A stretch of 64,000 nt of DNA, from positions 1,581,895 to 1,645,894 of the forward strand of contig BROE01000007.1 of NCBI GenBank assembly GCA_036571765.1. Reading direction: 5' to 3'. Both the position numbers and the translations under genes were made by a program. The notes beneath the pieces were generated by a model. That model worked only from the letters and a program-made list of their open reading frames with translations. It was not told the DNA's origin and did not search any database. Of the stretch, positions 35,135 through 46,824 are shown piece by piece; position 1 is the first letter of the stretch, and every line of letters begins with the position of its first letter. This DNA is from Plecoglossus altivelis (taxonomy: Eukaryota; Chordata; Actinopteri; Osmeriformes; Plecoglossidae).

Positions 35135-36630
35135 AAGAATCTGCAAAAAAGTGTTTTCCTGAGTCATTAAGGAATTAAGTTTCTCTTTAACCCTTTCCCG
35201 CTCGCACAGAATTGTTCCAAAGGTACAATTACCACCACCCGAAGCAAGTGATTGGTCGCCATGGAGAGTTGGGCATCTGTGGGGAGTCACACACAGAAAA
35301 ACGGCCAGTTACTCCGACCTCTTTCTGGGGGGGATGGGGGGATGCAGTCGAACACATTGCCTCTTCTGTTGGCGAGCAATATTCTACTGACAGCTGCACA
35401 TACAATATCTGCTTTCGTTGTGCTAACAGACACATGACTCACTCTCTCACTACTCACAATACATTGCCTATTGGCAGAGAGTGTGAGTGAGGTTCAGACT
35501 TACTGTAGCAGAGAGACAAAGAAAACATCTCCACAACAGATTTCTTGCCTTTTTGTGGTTCCAAAGCCACTGGACAGCAACTGGACATTCAAAGCATCTG
35601 CCTACTGAAACACACCAAATGTATTGGCCAATATTTACTGTCCTGCACCAATAATTTATGATCTTGCCTTTTGGGACGAGCTGTGTTGCAGCCAAAAGGA
35701 ATCAAAGAGTTGGACGATGATTCAGGACTTTCAAATAGGCCAAGGGTTTGTCTCAGTTCTGACCAGTGTTGAGTGATCAGCTTTCAGCAACACACATATT
35801 TGGTTTAAAATGTGATCTATGTGTGTGTGTGTGTGTGTGTGGGGGGGGGGATCGGGGGATCGAGATTCACCCACTCACCAAACAACTGTGTAAATCCGCC
35901 CTCTGGTGACCAACCTGTGGAACTTACGGCCGTTGTCATAACAGCAATAGGTAACCTTGTCAGGAAAGGGTTAAAGTTTACTTGCTAGATTACTGATACT
36001 GATGAGCAATCTTGGTTTTTCCTTTGTTTGATGAATGATAAATATATATAGTTTATAATCACTTTTTGTCTCATTTCTGCCTTCCACACACAAAAGATCA
36101 GAACAAAAATATTCTCTTGGGGGCGGGGGGGGGGGGGGGGGTAATACAGAATGGAATTCAAGAGGAAAGCTAACAACACACACAGTTACATAAGAAAGGG
36201 AGGACGGCGAGGAGTGGGTTGGAGTAGAGGGGGAGAGGGAGGGTGGGCAAGGTCCAATAGCACGCAATCTCAAAAGTTCCTGTGTTCTCCCCTTGGTCGT
36301 ATGTCCAGAGGCGGCGCCCAATCAAATTAGCTCAAAGGGGGGGAGGGGGGGGGTGGGGGTGGGAGTGGGTGGAGGGAGGGGCACGGCCCTGTGGAGGCTA
36401 GCACTGGACTCATCCCCGGATACCACAGGAAGAAAAAACCATCATCGGCATTAAAGAGTAGAGGTATCGAACCAAAAGGAGACAAGAGAGAGAGAGAGTA
36501 GAAACTAAACAATAGAGTACATATCCATGGAACTATTCCCAGAGCTGAGCGGAGCCAGCCTCCTCTGTGTGTCTCTTGGTCCCAAGTGGATATGGGGTTG
36601 GTGGTCGGAGGGTTCGTCGGTGGGTTCAAG

Positions 36631-36650
36631 TGTGTGTGTGTGTGTGTGTG
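36631..36650. repeat. (GT)10 microsatellite in ctbp2 3' UTR
   Basis: A dinucleotide run begins 18 bases after the ctbp2 stop codon, reading CA in the mRNA sense. Confidence 0.85.
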
Positions 36651-36667
36651 CCGTTTCCTCTGTGCCG

Positions 36668-37201
36668 CTATTGCTCAGTGAGGTGCTCTCTGGTCTCGCC
36701 ATGTTTGGAGGGCTGGTTGGGCGATGGGGCCTGGGAAGGGTGTGTCCCAGCAGGCAAGGTGTGGGCGATGGGCACTCCCCCTGGCACCATGCCCTCAATT
36801 GTTCCCGGGATGCCCCCTGGAGCCACGCCCACCACGCCTGGTGGGTACCTGAGGGAAAATAGGTGGTGGTGGGGGGGGTGGGGGGTGGTGGTGTCGAGGT
36901 TAAGACAGGTGGAGAGAGTAAGACCTAGCTGGGCTCCTCCCAGTGGCTCAGACACAGGTCTGTGTATTTCCTGTCATCTCCACAGCTGCTCTACTCGTCT
37001 CCTAAGCCATTGGACGCTTGTGAGCACAACCTTCACAAGAGAACAGTGGTGAAATGGTTTTGGGGTTAGGCTGGTACACACTCCTGTTACTGTTTTTACT
37101 AAGTGGCTGGTGTATAGGTGTGTAACGTGTATGGGGTAGCAGTGGAGGGTGTTTGAGCATGTGTATTAAGGGGGGTACACAAATGGCACACAGCAAATCA
37201 G

Positions 37202-37238
<37 letters not shown>

Positions 37239-37884
37239 GTCAATCCAGACCCTGTTGAGGGGGAGGGGGTGGAGGTCAATCTAGATCTGAGTTAAAGGGA
37301 GTAGTTACCTGCTCCTGATTTTAGGCATTAATTTTGTCTTGGGGTGCACCGGTTGTTATGGCGTGAAGAGTTTGGTTCACTTGGCTGTGTGAGAGAAGCA
37401 CATGGAGGGTGGGGGAGGGGGGCAGACTGATCAGTGGGCTCAGAAATGTGGGGTGGGGGGGAATCAACGCAAAGGATCTAGGCATAACGGCAGCTACACT
37501 ACAGGAGAAGAAGGTCTAGAGGCAGCAGCATCCACCTGAGTCACTCACTTTCTTTCTGTTGTATCTCAGGGCAATCAAGTGTATCAACATTCTATGAGAC
37601 ATTTGGTAAAACTGCAGTTCGAAGCAAACCATGGCAAAATGGGCAATGACGGATGTGAAAATGTTCCTGAAGTGAGGAGAAGAAGGGGTGGGGTGTGAAG
37701 TGATGGTGTCTTTCATCCTCATACCTGTAGGCGGCACCATTAAGTTCAGGGTGCACCCCCTGCTGGTCCATGACTGCCCACGGTGCTGTTGTCACAAAGA
37801 ACTCCTTGTTGACGCAGTTTCGTAGGCTGTCAGGTATGCGGCCTTTGATATGGGGAGAAGAAAAGCCAGGCACAAGGATGCACG

Positions 37885-37925
<41 letters not shown>

Positions 37926-40210
37926 AAGTATTAAGAGACAGTTATGTCAGAAGCAACTAAGGCCATAAAGTTAAGAAAGCCATCACATTATCTATTGAAG
38001 TGGGAATAAGACAGAAGGGGTGAAGTTGGAGGGGGGTTTACCAGTGATGGCTCTTCGGATCTCAGTGGCGGCAGCCTCCCTCATTTCCAGTGAGGCCTGC
38101 TCGCTGTACCAGGCTGTGTGTGGTGTGCAGATCAGGTTTGGGGCGTCTTTCAGAGGGCCCTGGGCAAAACTGTGGTTAGGAGGAAAAGAAAAAGGCTGTT
38201 AAATCTGCTCCTCTTCACCCGCCTTCCTCTCCTCTGTTCCTACAGCAGTCCTCCCTCCCTCAACCTGGTGTTTGATATAGTGCTGTATAGTTGTGGGTCA
38301 CACCAGTTATGAAATGCTCACTGGCGGCTGGTGTGTCGTCCATCCAGCCACGCACCTAGCCTACAGACGCCTGCACCAAAACATCAACACTAGTTGTTTC
38401 TGATGCTCGGCTAACTGACATCTAATGACATCCGCATCTACTGACTGAGGCCATTTCTGACTGTAAAGCTCAAACCCCTTCGCAGAGGAAATCGCCTGTC
38501 GATCCGTACATGCACATCTCACCTGAAAGGCTCTGTCTCGTGGACATCCAGAGCTGCCCCACGTATCCGGCCCTCCTTCAGGGCCTGGGCCAGGGCCTTC
38601 TCATCCACCAGACCCCCCCGCGCTGCGTTCACCAGGAACGCCCCCTGACGCATCTGCGCGCGCACACACACAGGAAAACATAGCAAGACATAGTCAGATT
38701 GAAGGAAACTCAAAAAATATCAAATGAATACAAGGATTAAAGTGGAGGAGAGAGAGGGAGAGCGAGAGATAGAGGAGAGAGGGAGCAGCCTTGAAAGTTA
38801 AGGATGCCATCAGTGGGGTTATTCATCTGTCAATCTCCCTTTGAGGGTATTAGAGTTCATTACACAGGGACATAGATGGAGATGAGACTGCGGTGAGCAG
38901 CTGAAGGCCTCGCACCTGAGTGCAGACCTGTCTGTCTGATCCCTAATGGAACAGGGAGGGGGGAGAATTTCTACATCCAATCTGAACCCTAAAAGCTGAA
39001 TGCCTGACTAAAGCATGATTACATTAGAAGCCGTAAGAAAAAAAAAAGCTTTAAAAAATGTGTCACTGTGAAATGGTAGGAAAAAAGACGAAAAAAATAA
39101 AATGTATGTACTTGGGTCAAATTATGTATCGTCCGTATTATCCAGCAGGTGGCAGTAAAACAAGCTGAAGCAGAGCCCCCCCCCCTCTGCCTCTTCCCTC
39201 GGTGCCCTCAGCCCCCCACCGTGGAGCCTAGTCGATATATTTGCTCTAGCTGTGGGCTGGTGCTAATTGCATTTGACAGAGCTGGGGAATACATTTGTTT
39301 CCAGCTTTGGGGAGCTTAAGGGGGTTTCTGCTGCTCTGGGCTGCGTGCAGCCTGTAGTGAAGTAGAGAGACCGCACTGTGTAGAGTAAGCTGAGCGTGTA
39401 GAGGTTGGAGAGAGTGCTTAGACTATGCCTAGAGTGCTCAGAGTATACAGTAAATGGAGTGAATGATGGAGTGTGTATAGAGAAGCCCTTTGGGCCAGGA
39501 TGAAATCTGTGTCACCACATGTGGGTGTGTCTCTTTCAACTCATATTTGGTGGTGTGGTTGGAGGCTCAAGGAAATGAGGTTTGCTTACATGTGTATAGT
39601 GCGGCTTGTTTACAAGTGTGCATCGTTGCACGCATGCACGCATGGTGAGACAGGGAAGTCAGCCTGGCTCACAGCGAGTGGAACCCGCACCTGTTTGATG
39701 GTGAAGTCGTTGATGAGGTGGTGGTTGTGCTCGTTCAGGTTGCAGTGCAGGGACACGCAGTCGCTCTGGTAGAGCAGGTCCTGGAGGGTGTAGACACGCT
39801 GCACCCCCAGCGAACGTTCCAGGCCGTCCTGCAGGTACGGATCGTAGAAGATCACGTTGAAGCCGAACACCTTGGCTCTCACCGCCACCGCTTGCCCCGA
39901 CCGACCTGGGGAGGTACGAGCACACGTGCGCACACACGCACGCACACACGCGCACACACGCACACACACACACACACAGGAATGTGAGCACACCCTCGGG
40001 GGTCATTCTTTCGCTGTCTCAGATATTAAGTGTACTATATGCCTATTTCTACCTTCCCTTTCTCCCTCTCCTACACATACCATTTGTTGTGTGGGCTGCT
40101 TGTCTGCCTGCGTGCGATATGAAAAGAATCAATAGAGCTCTTGAGTCTCTCTCAAGGTCCACTCTGGGATGGTGGCGTTTTAACACAGCATTTTAGTGAA
40201 GATGTTTTTA

Positions 40211-40267
<57 letters not shown>

Positions 40268-41197
40268 ACCTTACTGCGTGAGATAGTTCTTTCCACACAC
40301 ACATACATACACAGTTCGTCGATTAATGCAAAAACATAACCAGACACATTCAAACTCACATACAAACACTTTCTCTCTCTGACACCCTCACACTGGGTTG
40401 CAATGCTGGTTTCCTTATGATTCTGAGGAGACACAATGGGACTGTCTGTATTGACTCAGAAATGTGTCACAGGGGAAGGCTGAACAGACACTAAGCAGGA
40501 TGCTTGGAATAATGGGAGTGTAATGAATACAAAACAATGTTGTTGTTTTTTACTACAGAATAATTAAGAATATGATAATGTATGACACCATTGTAAACAC
40601 CCCAATTTGTGAATTCAGACTCAAATGACTCAGTGGCTTTTTTGTGTGTGTGCCCCCTCACACAGGGATCTTCAGTCCTTCGCTCTTCCGTTGGAGCAGT
40701 TTACCCCACCACCACCCCACTATCCTCTCTCCCTCTCCGTCATACCCCATGCCCCCCCCCTCCCTCCGTCTGTTAGTCTGGCATTTCAGGGGCTGGTGTG
40801 GGCCAGTGGGAGCACAGACAAAACCACAGACACTCCCCACAGACAGACAGTCTCACAGAAAAACAGTTGTGCAGACAGACCGCTGCCCAGCCCATGTTTC
40901 AGCGTTCTCTGTTTATCTGCAATGTCAGAGAGACTCAGTGTCACCGGGCCCCCCCTGCCCCCTCCTTTCCAGACCTATCCCATCTTTCAATGCCCCTTGT
41001 GCGGTCTGTGTGTGTGTGTGTGTGTGTGTGGGGCTGGGGCTGGTCTAAGAGGGAAAGGCTGGGCACAGGGATGTCTGGCACCAAGCATGAGTTGAGGTGG
41101 GAGTGAGGGGGGGGGAGGTGTCTGCGGTAGATAAGATGCACTTTGGGAAGGCTTGTGAGGGGACAGGCCTTTCCATCTGTCGGCCCCATGTTGGACT

Positions 41198-41230
<33 letters not shown>

Positions 41231-44200
41231 ATCTGGCCACAGGAAGCATGGTGATGGCAGAGAGGAGAGAGGGAGGAGTGAGAAATGGAGAGAGGGAGGA
41301 AGAGAGAGAGAAAGACAGAGAGTTGGGGGGGAGAGGGGAGGTAAAGAGACAGTTAAATGAGAGAGGGTAAGAACAAAAGAATGTCAGGGAACATATGTAG
41401 CAGAACAATAGAGAAAGCGGAGGAAAAAGGAGTGTAAGAGAATAGAAATCCAGCCCCCCAAGAGAAGAGACAACCTTGAGATAATCTGTGACAGACAGAG
41501 ACAGTGAAACGGAGAGAGACAGCAAGAGAACAACCTTTCAAGAAAGAGAGACAAGACGGAAGGCATGTGAACATGAAGAAAATAAAAGAGGGATGGAGAT
41601 GAGGGCGAGTCGCATGGAGAGGAAGAGAGAGAGAAATTTGAAAGACAGGGAAAAAAGCAAGCCAGGCGATACAGAGAGTAAAAATTGACTGGATTGGATG
41701 CGAGGAGATTTAAACGGGAGAAAAAGATCAATAATATGGCTCAGCCTGTTCAAGTTCCCCCAACCCACGCTCTTTACCGAAACCGATGAGCCCGAGGGTC
41801 TCGCCGCGGATACGGGCAGCGCCAGAGGCGACCTCGCGGATCTGTTCCACGCTCTGCACCCGCGTGCCTTCGCGCAAGGCCTGATACAGCCAGGTGTTCC
41901 GTCTGTACAGGTTCAGGATGTGGCACAGGGTGGAATCAGCCGTCTCCTCAACTGCTGCCGACGGGATGTTACACACTGCGATGCCTGTCAAGAACACGCA
42001 GAAGTTAGATTGGCACACCTAAAGTCTGTTTATCAAAACAATAGTTCAAGGCCTCTCTATCGTGTGAATAAATCAAGGCATATTTCATCAATGGCAGATT
42101 CCGTTTCGCCAGAGGTAGCCTAGCCTTTTCTCTTCTCTCCCTTCATCTCTCTCCATCCCTATATTTCCCTCCCATTGTCTTTCTCGCCCTCTCTCAGATT
42201 GGGTTTGAACTTCTCTCTCATATCTTGTTTTTTACCTAGGCGAAGCTGGATGATGTCACCATGGAGACATCGAGAGAGAGAGACACACACACACGGCTTG
42301 CCTCCGGCACACAGAGTCGATTTGAATTGGCTCAACTGGAGGCGTGGGGGTGGGTAGACGCTGATGTCATACAGGAAGTCTCAAAGAGACAGGAGCGCAC
42401 TCAGATGTCAGCCCACACGTACATGCTTCAGCTGGAAGTGTTGCAATGGGTGACCACATGCTTGAACTGTGTGGGGAGCTGGGAAGGGCTGGAGTTTTTT
42501 GGCGTGAGTGTGATGGCGGTTCCTACCCAGCTCTCCAGCAGCCTTGATGTCGATGTTGTCGTAGCCACTGCCGATGCGGATGATGATGCGCAGGGCCTTG
42601 AACTTCTCCAGGTCCTCTCTGGTCAGGGTGATGGTGTGGTACATCATGGCACCAACCGCCTCGTTCAGCACCTGGCAATACACACATAAACATTCAACTT
42701 TTGGGGGGGAAATAGTTCCTTGAATTGTTACTGTATCCAAACACAAGCACACCCACACACATAAAACAGTTTGATACAACCAGAGCACATGTGTCTAAGC
42801 AGTGTGTCAGGAACTGCTGAACATATCATGTTGACGAGCTTTGTTAATCTCTAACCCAAGACCGTTAGATAGCAAGGTCATCACCTCCAGTCCACATGTC
42901 TGTCACGCACGCACGCACGCACACACACCTGCATGTTGAATGGACCAGAAGAGACAGGCTTAGCTGTGATCCAAACCGTATTCAGCCAGCTAGGGTCCAC
43001 ATCTATCCTTAGCTTGGCTAACTCCATTAGTGCTGATTACTGCATTTCCATACAGTTCTTAAGAGAGCTGTGTCACTGGCCTGAAAAATGCTAATTCAAA
43101 GTTATGGCGCTCTTGAAATGCATGTGGATGTACACACTCACTTTTATGCACACACGTGCATACACACAAACCGACATTTTCTCCCTCTCTTTCACTCTCT
43201 TAACAATGAGCCACAGGGCTCCAATCTACCAGAGACAAAGCACACTAGCAGACAAATGACTGGGCCAATGCAAGATTTTGGGAGGATAATTGGTTTTGAA
43301 CATCATTCACTTTAAGGGAAAATGTGACCTAATCTCCCTCTTTTTCCCCTCCATGGTCCACTGAAACCGGAGCCTATAGGTTCGGACTAGTATTGTTTGA
43401 GACAATGCTGAGCTATTCATTGACACTAAGCAGAGCCCTCTGTTTTTGAGCGGGTGCGTGATGACGCCATGGTGTACAGAGAGGGATTTTTATGGCTCTG
43501 ATGTCATCCTGCCAGCGAACGGTGTTGATGTAGCGGGACAGAGAGAGAGAAAGAGAGTCGGATCGGACTACTGAGAGATGACAATTACACCAGCTCTGTC
43601 TGAACACAGCTGGCACACAGGGGCCAGGGAGTCACGGGGCTCTTTCCAATAAACACACATATTGTAACGGTTTAACAAGGAGTGTAGAAGTGTAGTCTAG
43701 AACAGAAAACCATTAACTTCTATACAAGGTCAATGCTGATGGCTGCAGTGAATGTGGTGCAGTAAAAAGGAGTCAAAGTTCTCACGTTGGGTTCTTGCCT
43801 CTTTACCATGTTGGTCTCAGCTATAAGGTCTGGTACATAAAAGTGTGTGTGCGTCTGTTCTTTGAACAACAAAGAGCCCTTTCCCCCTTCGATGTGCATG
43901 TCAAGACCTTTCTGGTTATGTGGTCAGTGGCAAAACGAAACAGTACCATCTCACCCGGTATCCGCTGTCCTAGAAAATGACAAGAGCATCACAGTGACAC
44001 TTGTGGAGATGTGGTGTGGAACAACAATACTGCCTATGGCATGTGCCCCCTCCTTCACTCACCCACCTCCTCCCCTAAGATAAGAGATTGAATACTGCAG
44101 ATCTCTATGCAAATGTGTATTATTATGATTTCATTTATTTGTCATTAACACTTCTCCAATGTTCCAATTTGTTAAGAGGCAGAGAAAGCGGTAGTCAATC

Positions 44201-46824
44201 TCCCTCCCTCCTTCCCCCTTCTCTGCAGATGCAGACAGGCATCTGGATGGAGAATTCCCATTGTGCGAGCCTCTGCTCTATACTACATTACCATACATAT
44301 CTATATCATTAACACTACGCAATACATATAGTATACTATACATAATACGTACATATATATACCATTAATATATGTACATATATGTATACATATATATGCA
44401 TATATAATATGCTACAGTACTACTACTACTACTACTATATATATACATATATATGTACATATATATACATATATAAACACTATATATGTACATACATACC
44501 ATACTATAGCGGTTATACATACATACATATATATATATACATATATACGTACATATCATATACATATATCAGCTGTACAAATATATACACTATTAGTATT
44601 ATACAATATATATGTACATATATATATATAATATATTAAACATATATATGACATTCTACCTAATACTATATGATGTACATATATATGTACNNNNNNNNNN
44701 NNNNNNNNNNNNNNNNNNNNNNNNNNNNNNNNNNNNNNNNNNNNNNNNNNNNNNNNNNNNNNNNNNNNNNNNNNNNNNNNNNNNNNNNNNAACATTGCGA
44801 CCCAAAATCCTTTGGTTATCCTCAGATTTCATGATGCTATGCACACAGTCAAGGCACCTAGTGCCAGAGGCAGCAAAACCACCCCAAAACATCTTTGAAC
44901 CTCAACCATATTTGACTGTAGGTACTGTGTTTTTTTCTTTGAAGGCTTCATTATATTTTCGGTAAACAGTAGAAAGTAGCTTTTTGGTAAAGCACATAGT
45001 TCTACTGTTTACCGAAAAGCTCTATCTTGGTCTCGTCTGTCCATAAGACGTTCTCTCAGAAGGAATTTGGCTTACTAATGTACATTTTGGCAAAATTTAG
45101 TCTTGCTTTTTTATGTCTTTGTGTCAGCAGTGGGGTCCTCGTGGGTCTCCTGCCATAGCGTTTCTTTTCATTCAAATTTCGACGTATATTTCGCGCTGAC
45201 ACTGATGCACGCTGAGCCTGCAGGACAGCTTTAATTTCTTTGGAACTTGTTTTGGGCTGCTTATCCACCATCCAGACTATCCTGCGTTGCAACCATTCAT
45301 CAATTTTTCTCTTCCATCCACGTCCAGGGAGATTAGCAACAATGCCATGGGTTGCAAACTTCTTTATCATGTTGCGCACTGTGGACAAAGGAACATCTAG
45401 ATCTCTGGTGATGGACTTGCAACCTTGAGTTTGTTGATATTTTTCCAAAAGATTGGTTCTCAAGTCCTCAGACAGATCTCTTTTCCTCTTTCTGTTCTCC
45501 ACATGGCTTAGTGTGCACACACAGAAACACAAATGCATAAGACTGATGAGAATCGCAAGCTACTCATCACATTTTTATCTGCTTTTAGGTGTGGTTTTTA
45601 GATTGCCCACACCTGTTACTTTCCCCAGGTGAGTTTAAAGGAGCATCACATGATTGAAACAAACTTATTCATCCACATTTTTGAAAGGGTGCCAATAATT
45701 TTGTCCTGCCCATCTTTTGAGTTTTGTATGAAATTGTGTCAAATTTGCATTTTTTCCTGTTTTTTTGTGTGTTATTCCAATACACACAAAGGAATTAAAC
45801 ATGTGCATAGCAAAAAATGTGTATTTTCAATACTTTTCTGTGAGTAATACTTCATTTTCTGGAAAAATGTCAGGTGTGCCAACAATTTTGGCCATGACTG
45901 TAGTACAACATAACACATATATACATATATATATAATATATAATAAATATTATATATACACCACAATATAATAATGATAATTATAATAATAATATATTTT
46001 ACAACATATAACCACAATATACATATAATATATAAATATAATACTGATATAAACATATTATATATACACAGCATATATATATATACACATTATATATATA
46101 CACACACTATGCATATACATATAATACATATATATAAAGTACATATATACATATACATATATAAATATAAATAAATATATATATAAATATAGATTATAAT
46201 AACATACAATATATATTCAGCAGCCGCTTGTGCTGCATAAAAAGCAATAGAGCTCCTACAAGCTGAGGGAATGTAATTACACAGCACTCTCCTTATGAAG
46301 CTCTCCGTTAGAACAATGGTAGTGATATAGGCACCGCGCACTTTGCCACCAAGTGACATTAAAGCATAATGAGGCCACTTTATTTTAACAGGCGAAGAGA
46401 GCGAAAGGCCAATATAGTGCACTTCATGTATTAGCACCGTGTTACGGAGGAGTGGGGGGGGCAAAATGGAGCGAGACACCACAGGTACGTGACGGCAGGG
46501 CAGAGGTGTCAACTGTCTGTCTTGCTAGTTTTGCTCCTGTAGAGGTAGAGTGCGTGCATATGTCGGTGTATGGAGATGCATGCATAGCTAGTAGGTTGTT
46601 CGCGTGTGCGATGGTGCATTTTTTTATACGTTGAGCATGAGGCGGAGACACGCGAGGACAGTGTCCCACCTTCTCGTGGATCTCCTGGGTGGACTGGGCA
46701 TCGCAGAAGGCCACGGTGGCCAGGTCCTTGAGGATGGGCATCTCCACAGTGCAGTCCCGCCCGTCCAGCAGGGCCACCAGGGGGCGAGGGTGCATAGGCC
46801 CGTTCATGATCTGGGGCCGGATAC
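36668..46824 (-). CDS. ctbp2: CTBP2 / RIBEYE B domain, eight exons
   Basis: Exons on the minus strand are 46824-46670, 42671-42527, 41984-41778, 39905-39691, 38653-38523, 38169-38042, 37842-37725 and 36848-36668. They join in phase to 426 residues after the shared upstream splice, the same length as human CTBP2 from GIRPQIMNGP onward. The protein is a D-2-hydroxyacid dehydrogenase-fold corepressor that binds NAD(H) and recruits PXDLS-motif partners. The Rossmann motif is LGLIGFGRSGQAVAVRAK. The catalytic Arg (NAARGGLVDE), Glu (DVHETEPF) and His (ICTPHTAWYSE) are present. The Pro/Gly-rich tail ends REHLTEQ. Human has Thr where GRSGQ has Ser. The CtBP2 first exon (MALVDKHKVKRQRLD in human) is not in the window and probably lies beyond it. 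Confidence 0.96.
36862..36893 (-). repeat. C-rich pyrimidine tract of the last ctbp2 intron (G-run on plus strand)
   Basis: The plus strand has GGTGGTGGTGGGGGGGGTGG and further G-runs. On the minus strand this C-rich block lies just upstream of the acceptor CCCTCAG|GTACCC and forms much of the polypyrimidine tract. It could form a G-quadruplex on the template strand. Confidence 0.6.
37206..37235. repeat. (GA)15 microsatellite in ctbp2 intron
   Basis: A pure GA run lies between the last two ctbp2 coding exons. Confidence 0.9.
37889..37920. repeat. (CA)16 microsatellite near a ctbp2 acceptor
   Basis: The run lies about 47 bases upstream, in the minus-strand sense, of the seventh B-domain exon. 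It reads TG in pre-mRNA. Confidence 0.85.
39917..39979. repeat. CA/CG microsatellite abutting a ctbp2 acceptor
   Basis: An alternating purine-pyrimidine tract (CACACG units) ends about a dozen bases from the acceptor CCTCCCCAG|GTCGG of the fourth B-domain exon. It occupies the place where the pyrimidine tract and branch region should be. Confidence 0.85.
40212..40264. repeat. (CA)26 microsatellite
   Basis: A pure dinucleotide run in a ctbp2 intron. Confidence 0.95.
44340..44690. repeat. ATATAC/AT microsatellite block running into the gap
   Basis: Almost pure alternating ATATAC, ATATGT and ATAT tracts, with a short (ACT)n run near 44417-44436. The block continues to the first N. Open frames here are artefacts. 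Confidence 0.9.
44691..44790. other. Assembly gap, 100 N
   Basis: Exactly 100 undetermined bases lie between the AT microsatellite and the interior of a Tc1 element. A round 100 usually marks a gap of unknown size. Confidence 0.98.
44791..45520 (-). pseudogene. Tc1 transposase remnant
   Basis: The N-terminal part is readable: a paired-type helix-turn-helix region (RKRDLSEDLRTNLLEKYQQT, STVRNMIKKFATHGIVANLPGRG) and then RRNLNEKKRYGRRPTRTPLL. Near 45050 a stop replaces the residue after NSF. The catalytic block VLWTDETKIELFG follows but is broken by another stop, and then come further stops in diverged sequence resembling FWGCFAASGTRCLDC. The C-terminal part with the last catalytic acidic residue is missing behind the gap. 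It cannot make an active transposase. An internal 19-bp inverted repeat surrounds a flipped segment. Confidence 0.88.
44956..45018. repeat. Perfect 19-bp inverted repeat inside the Tc1 remnant
   Basis: TTTTCGGTAAACAGTAGAA at 44956-44974 is exactly complementary to 45000-45018, with a 25-base loop. The loop contains the normal Tc1 sequence around ELFGKAH in reverse orientation. Confidence 0.85.
45903..46205. repeat. AT-rich microsatellite block on the other side of the Tc1 copy
   Basis: ATATAC/ATAATA tracts resemble the block before the gap, consistent with Tc1 insertion at a TA within one AT-rich array. Confidence 0.85.

Larger units (their letters stand above)
39906..41777 (-). other. ctbp2 intron, purine- and CA/TG-rich
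   Basis: This lies between the third and fourth B-domain exons. It holds (CA)26 at 40212-40264, (GT)n at 41008-41032, (CA)n at 41200-41231 and a GA-rich plus strand from about 41250 to 41650. Long frames here are low-complexity artefacts. Confidence 0.75.
44791..45900 (-). mobile_element. Truncated, decayed Tc1-like transposon
   Basis: The element lies on the minus strand. Its 5' terminal inverted repeat at the right ends at 45900 (read in reverse, CAGTCATGGCCAAAATTGTT) and is followed by the target TA. The left end is lost in the N gap. Confidence 0.9.
42672..46669 (-). other. ctbp2 intron with AT satellite, assembly gap and Tc1 copy
   Basis: This lies between the first and second B-domain exons. 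42.7-44.3 kb is ordinary intron sequence. 44.3-46.2 kb is an AT microsatellite block interrupted by an N gap and a decayed Tc1 element. Confidence 0.8.

Noticed and set aside
40941..41525. 194-codon minus-strand frame, Leu/Ser-rich
   Set aside because: It is a pyrimidine-rich, low-complexity intron strand with no splice structure.
44365..44965. Open frames rich in Tyr and Ile, some containing X
   Set aside because: They are AT microsatellite translated in all frames and across the N gap.
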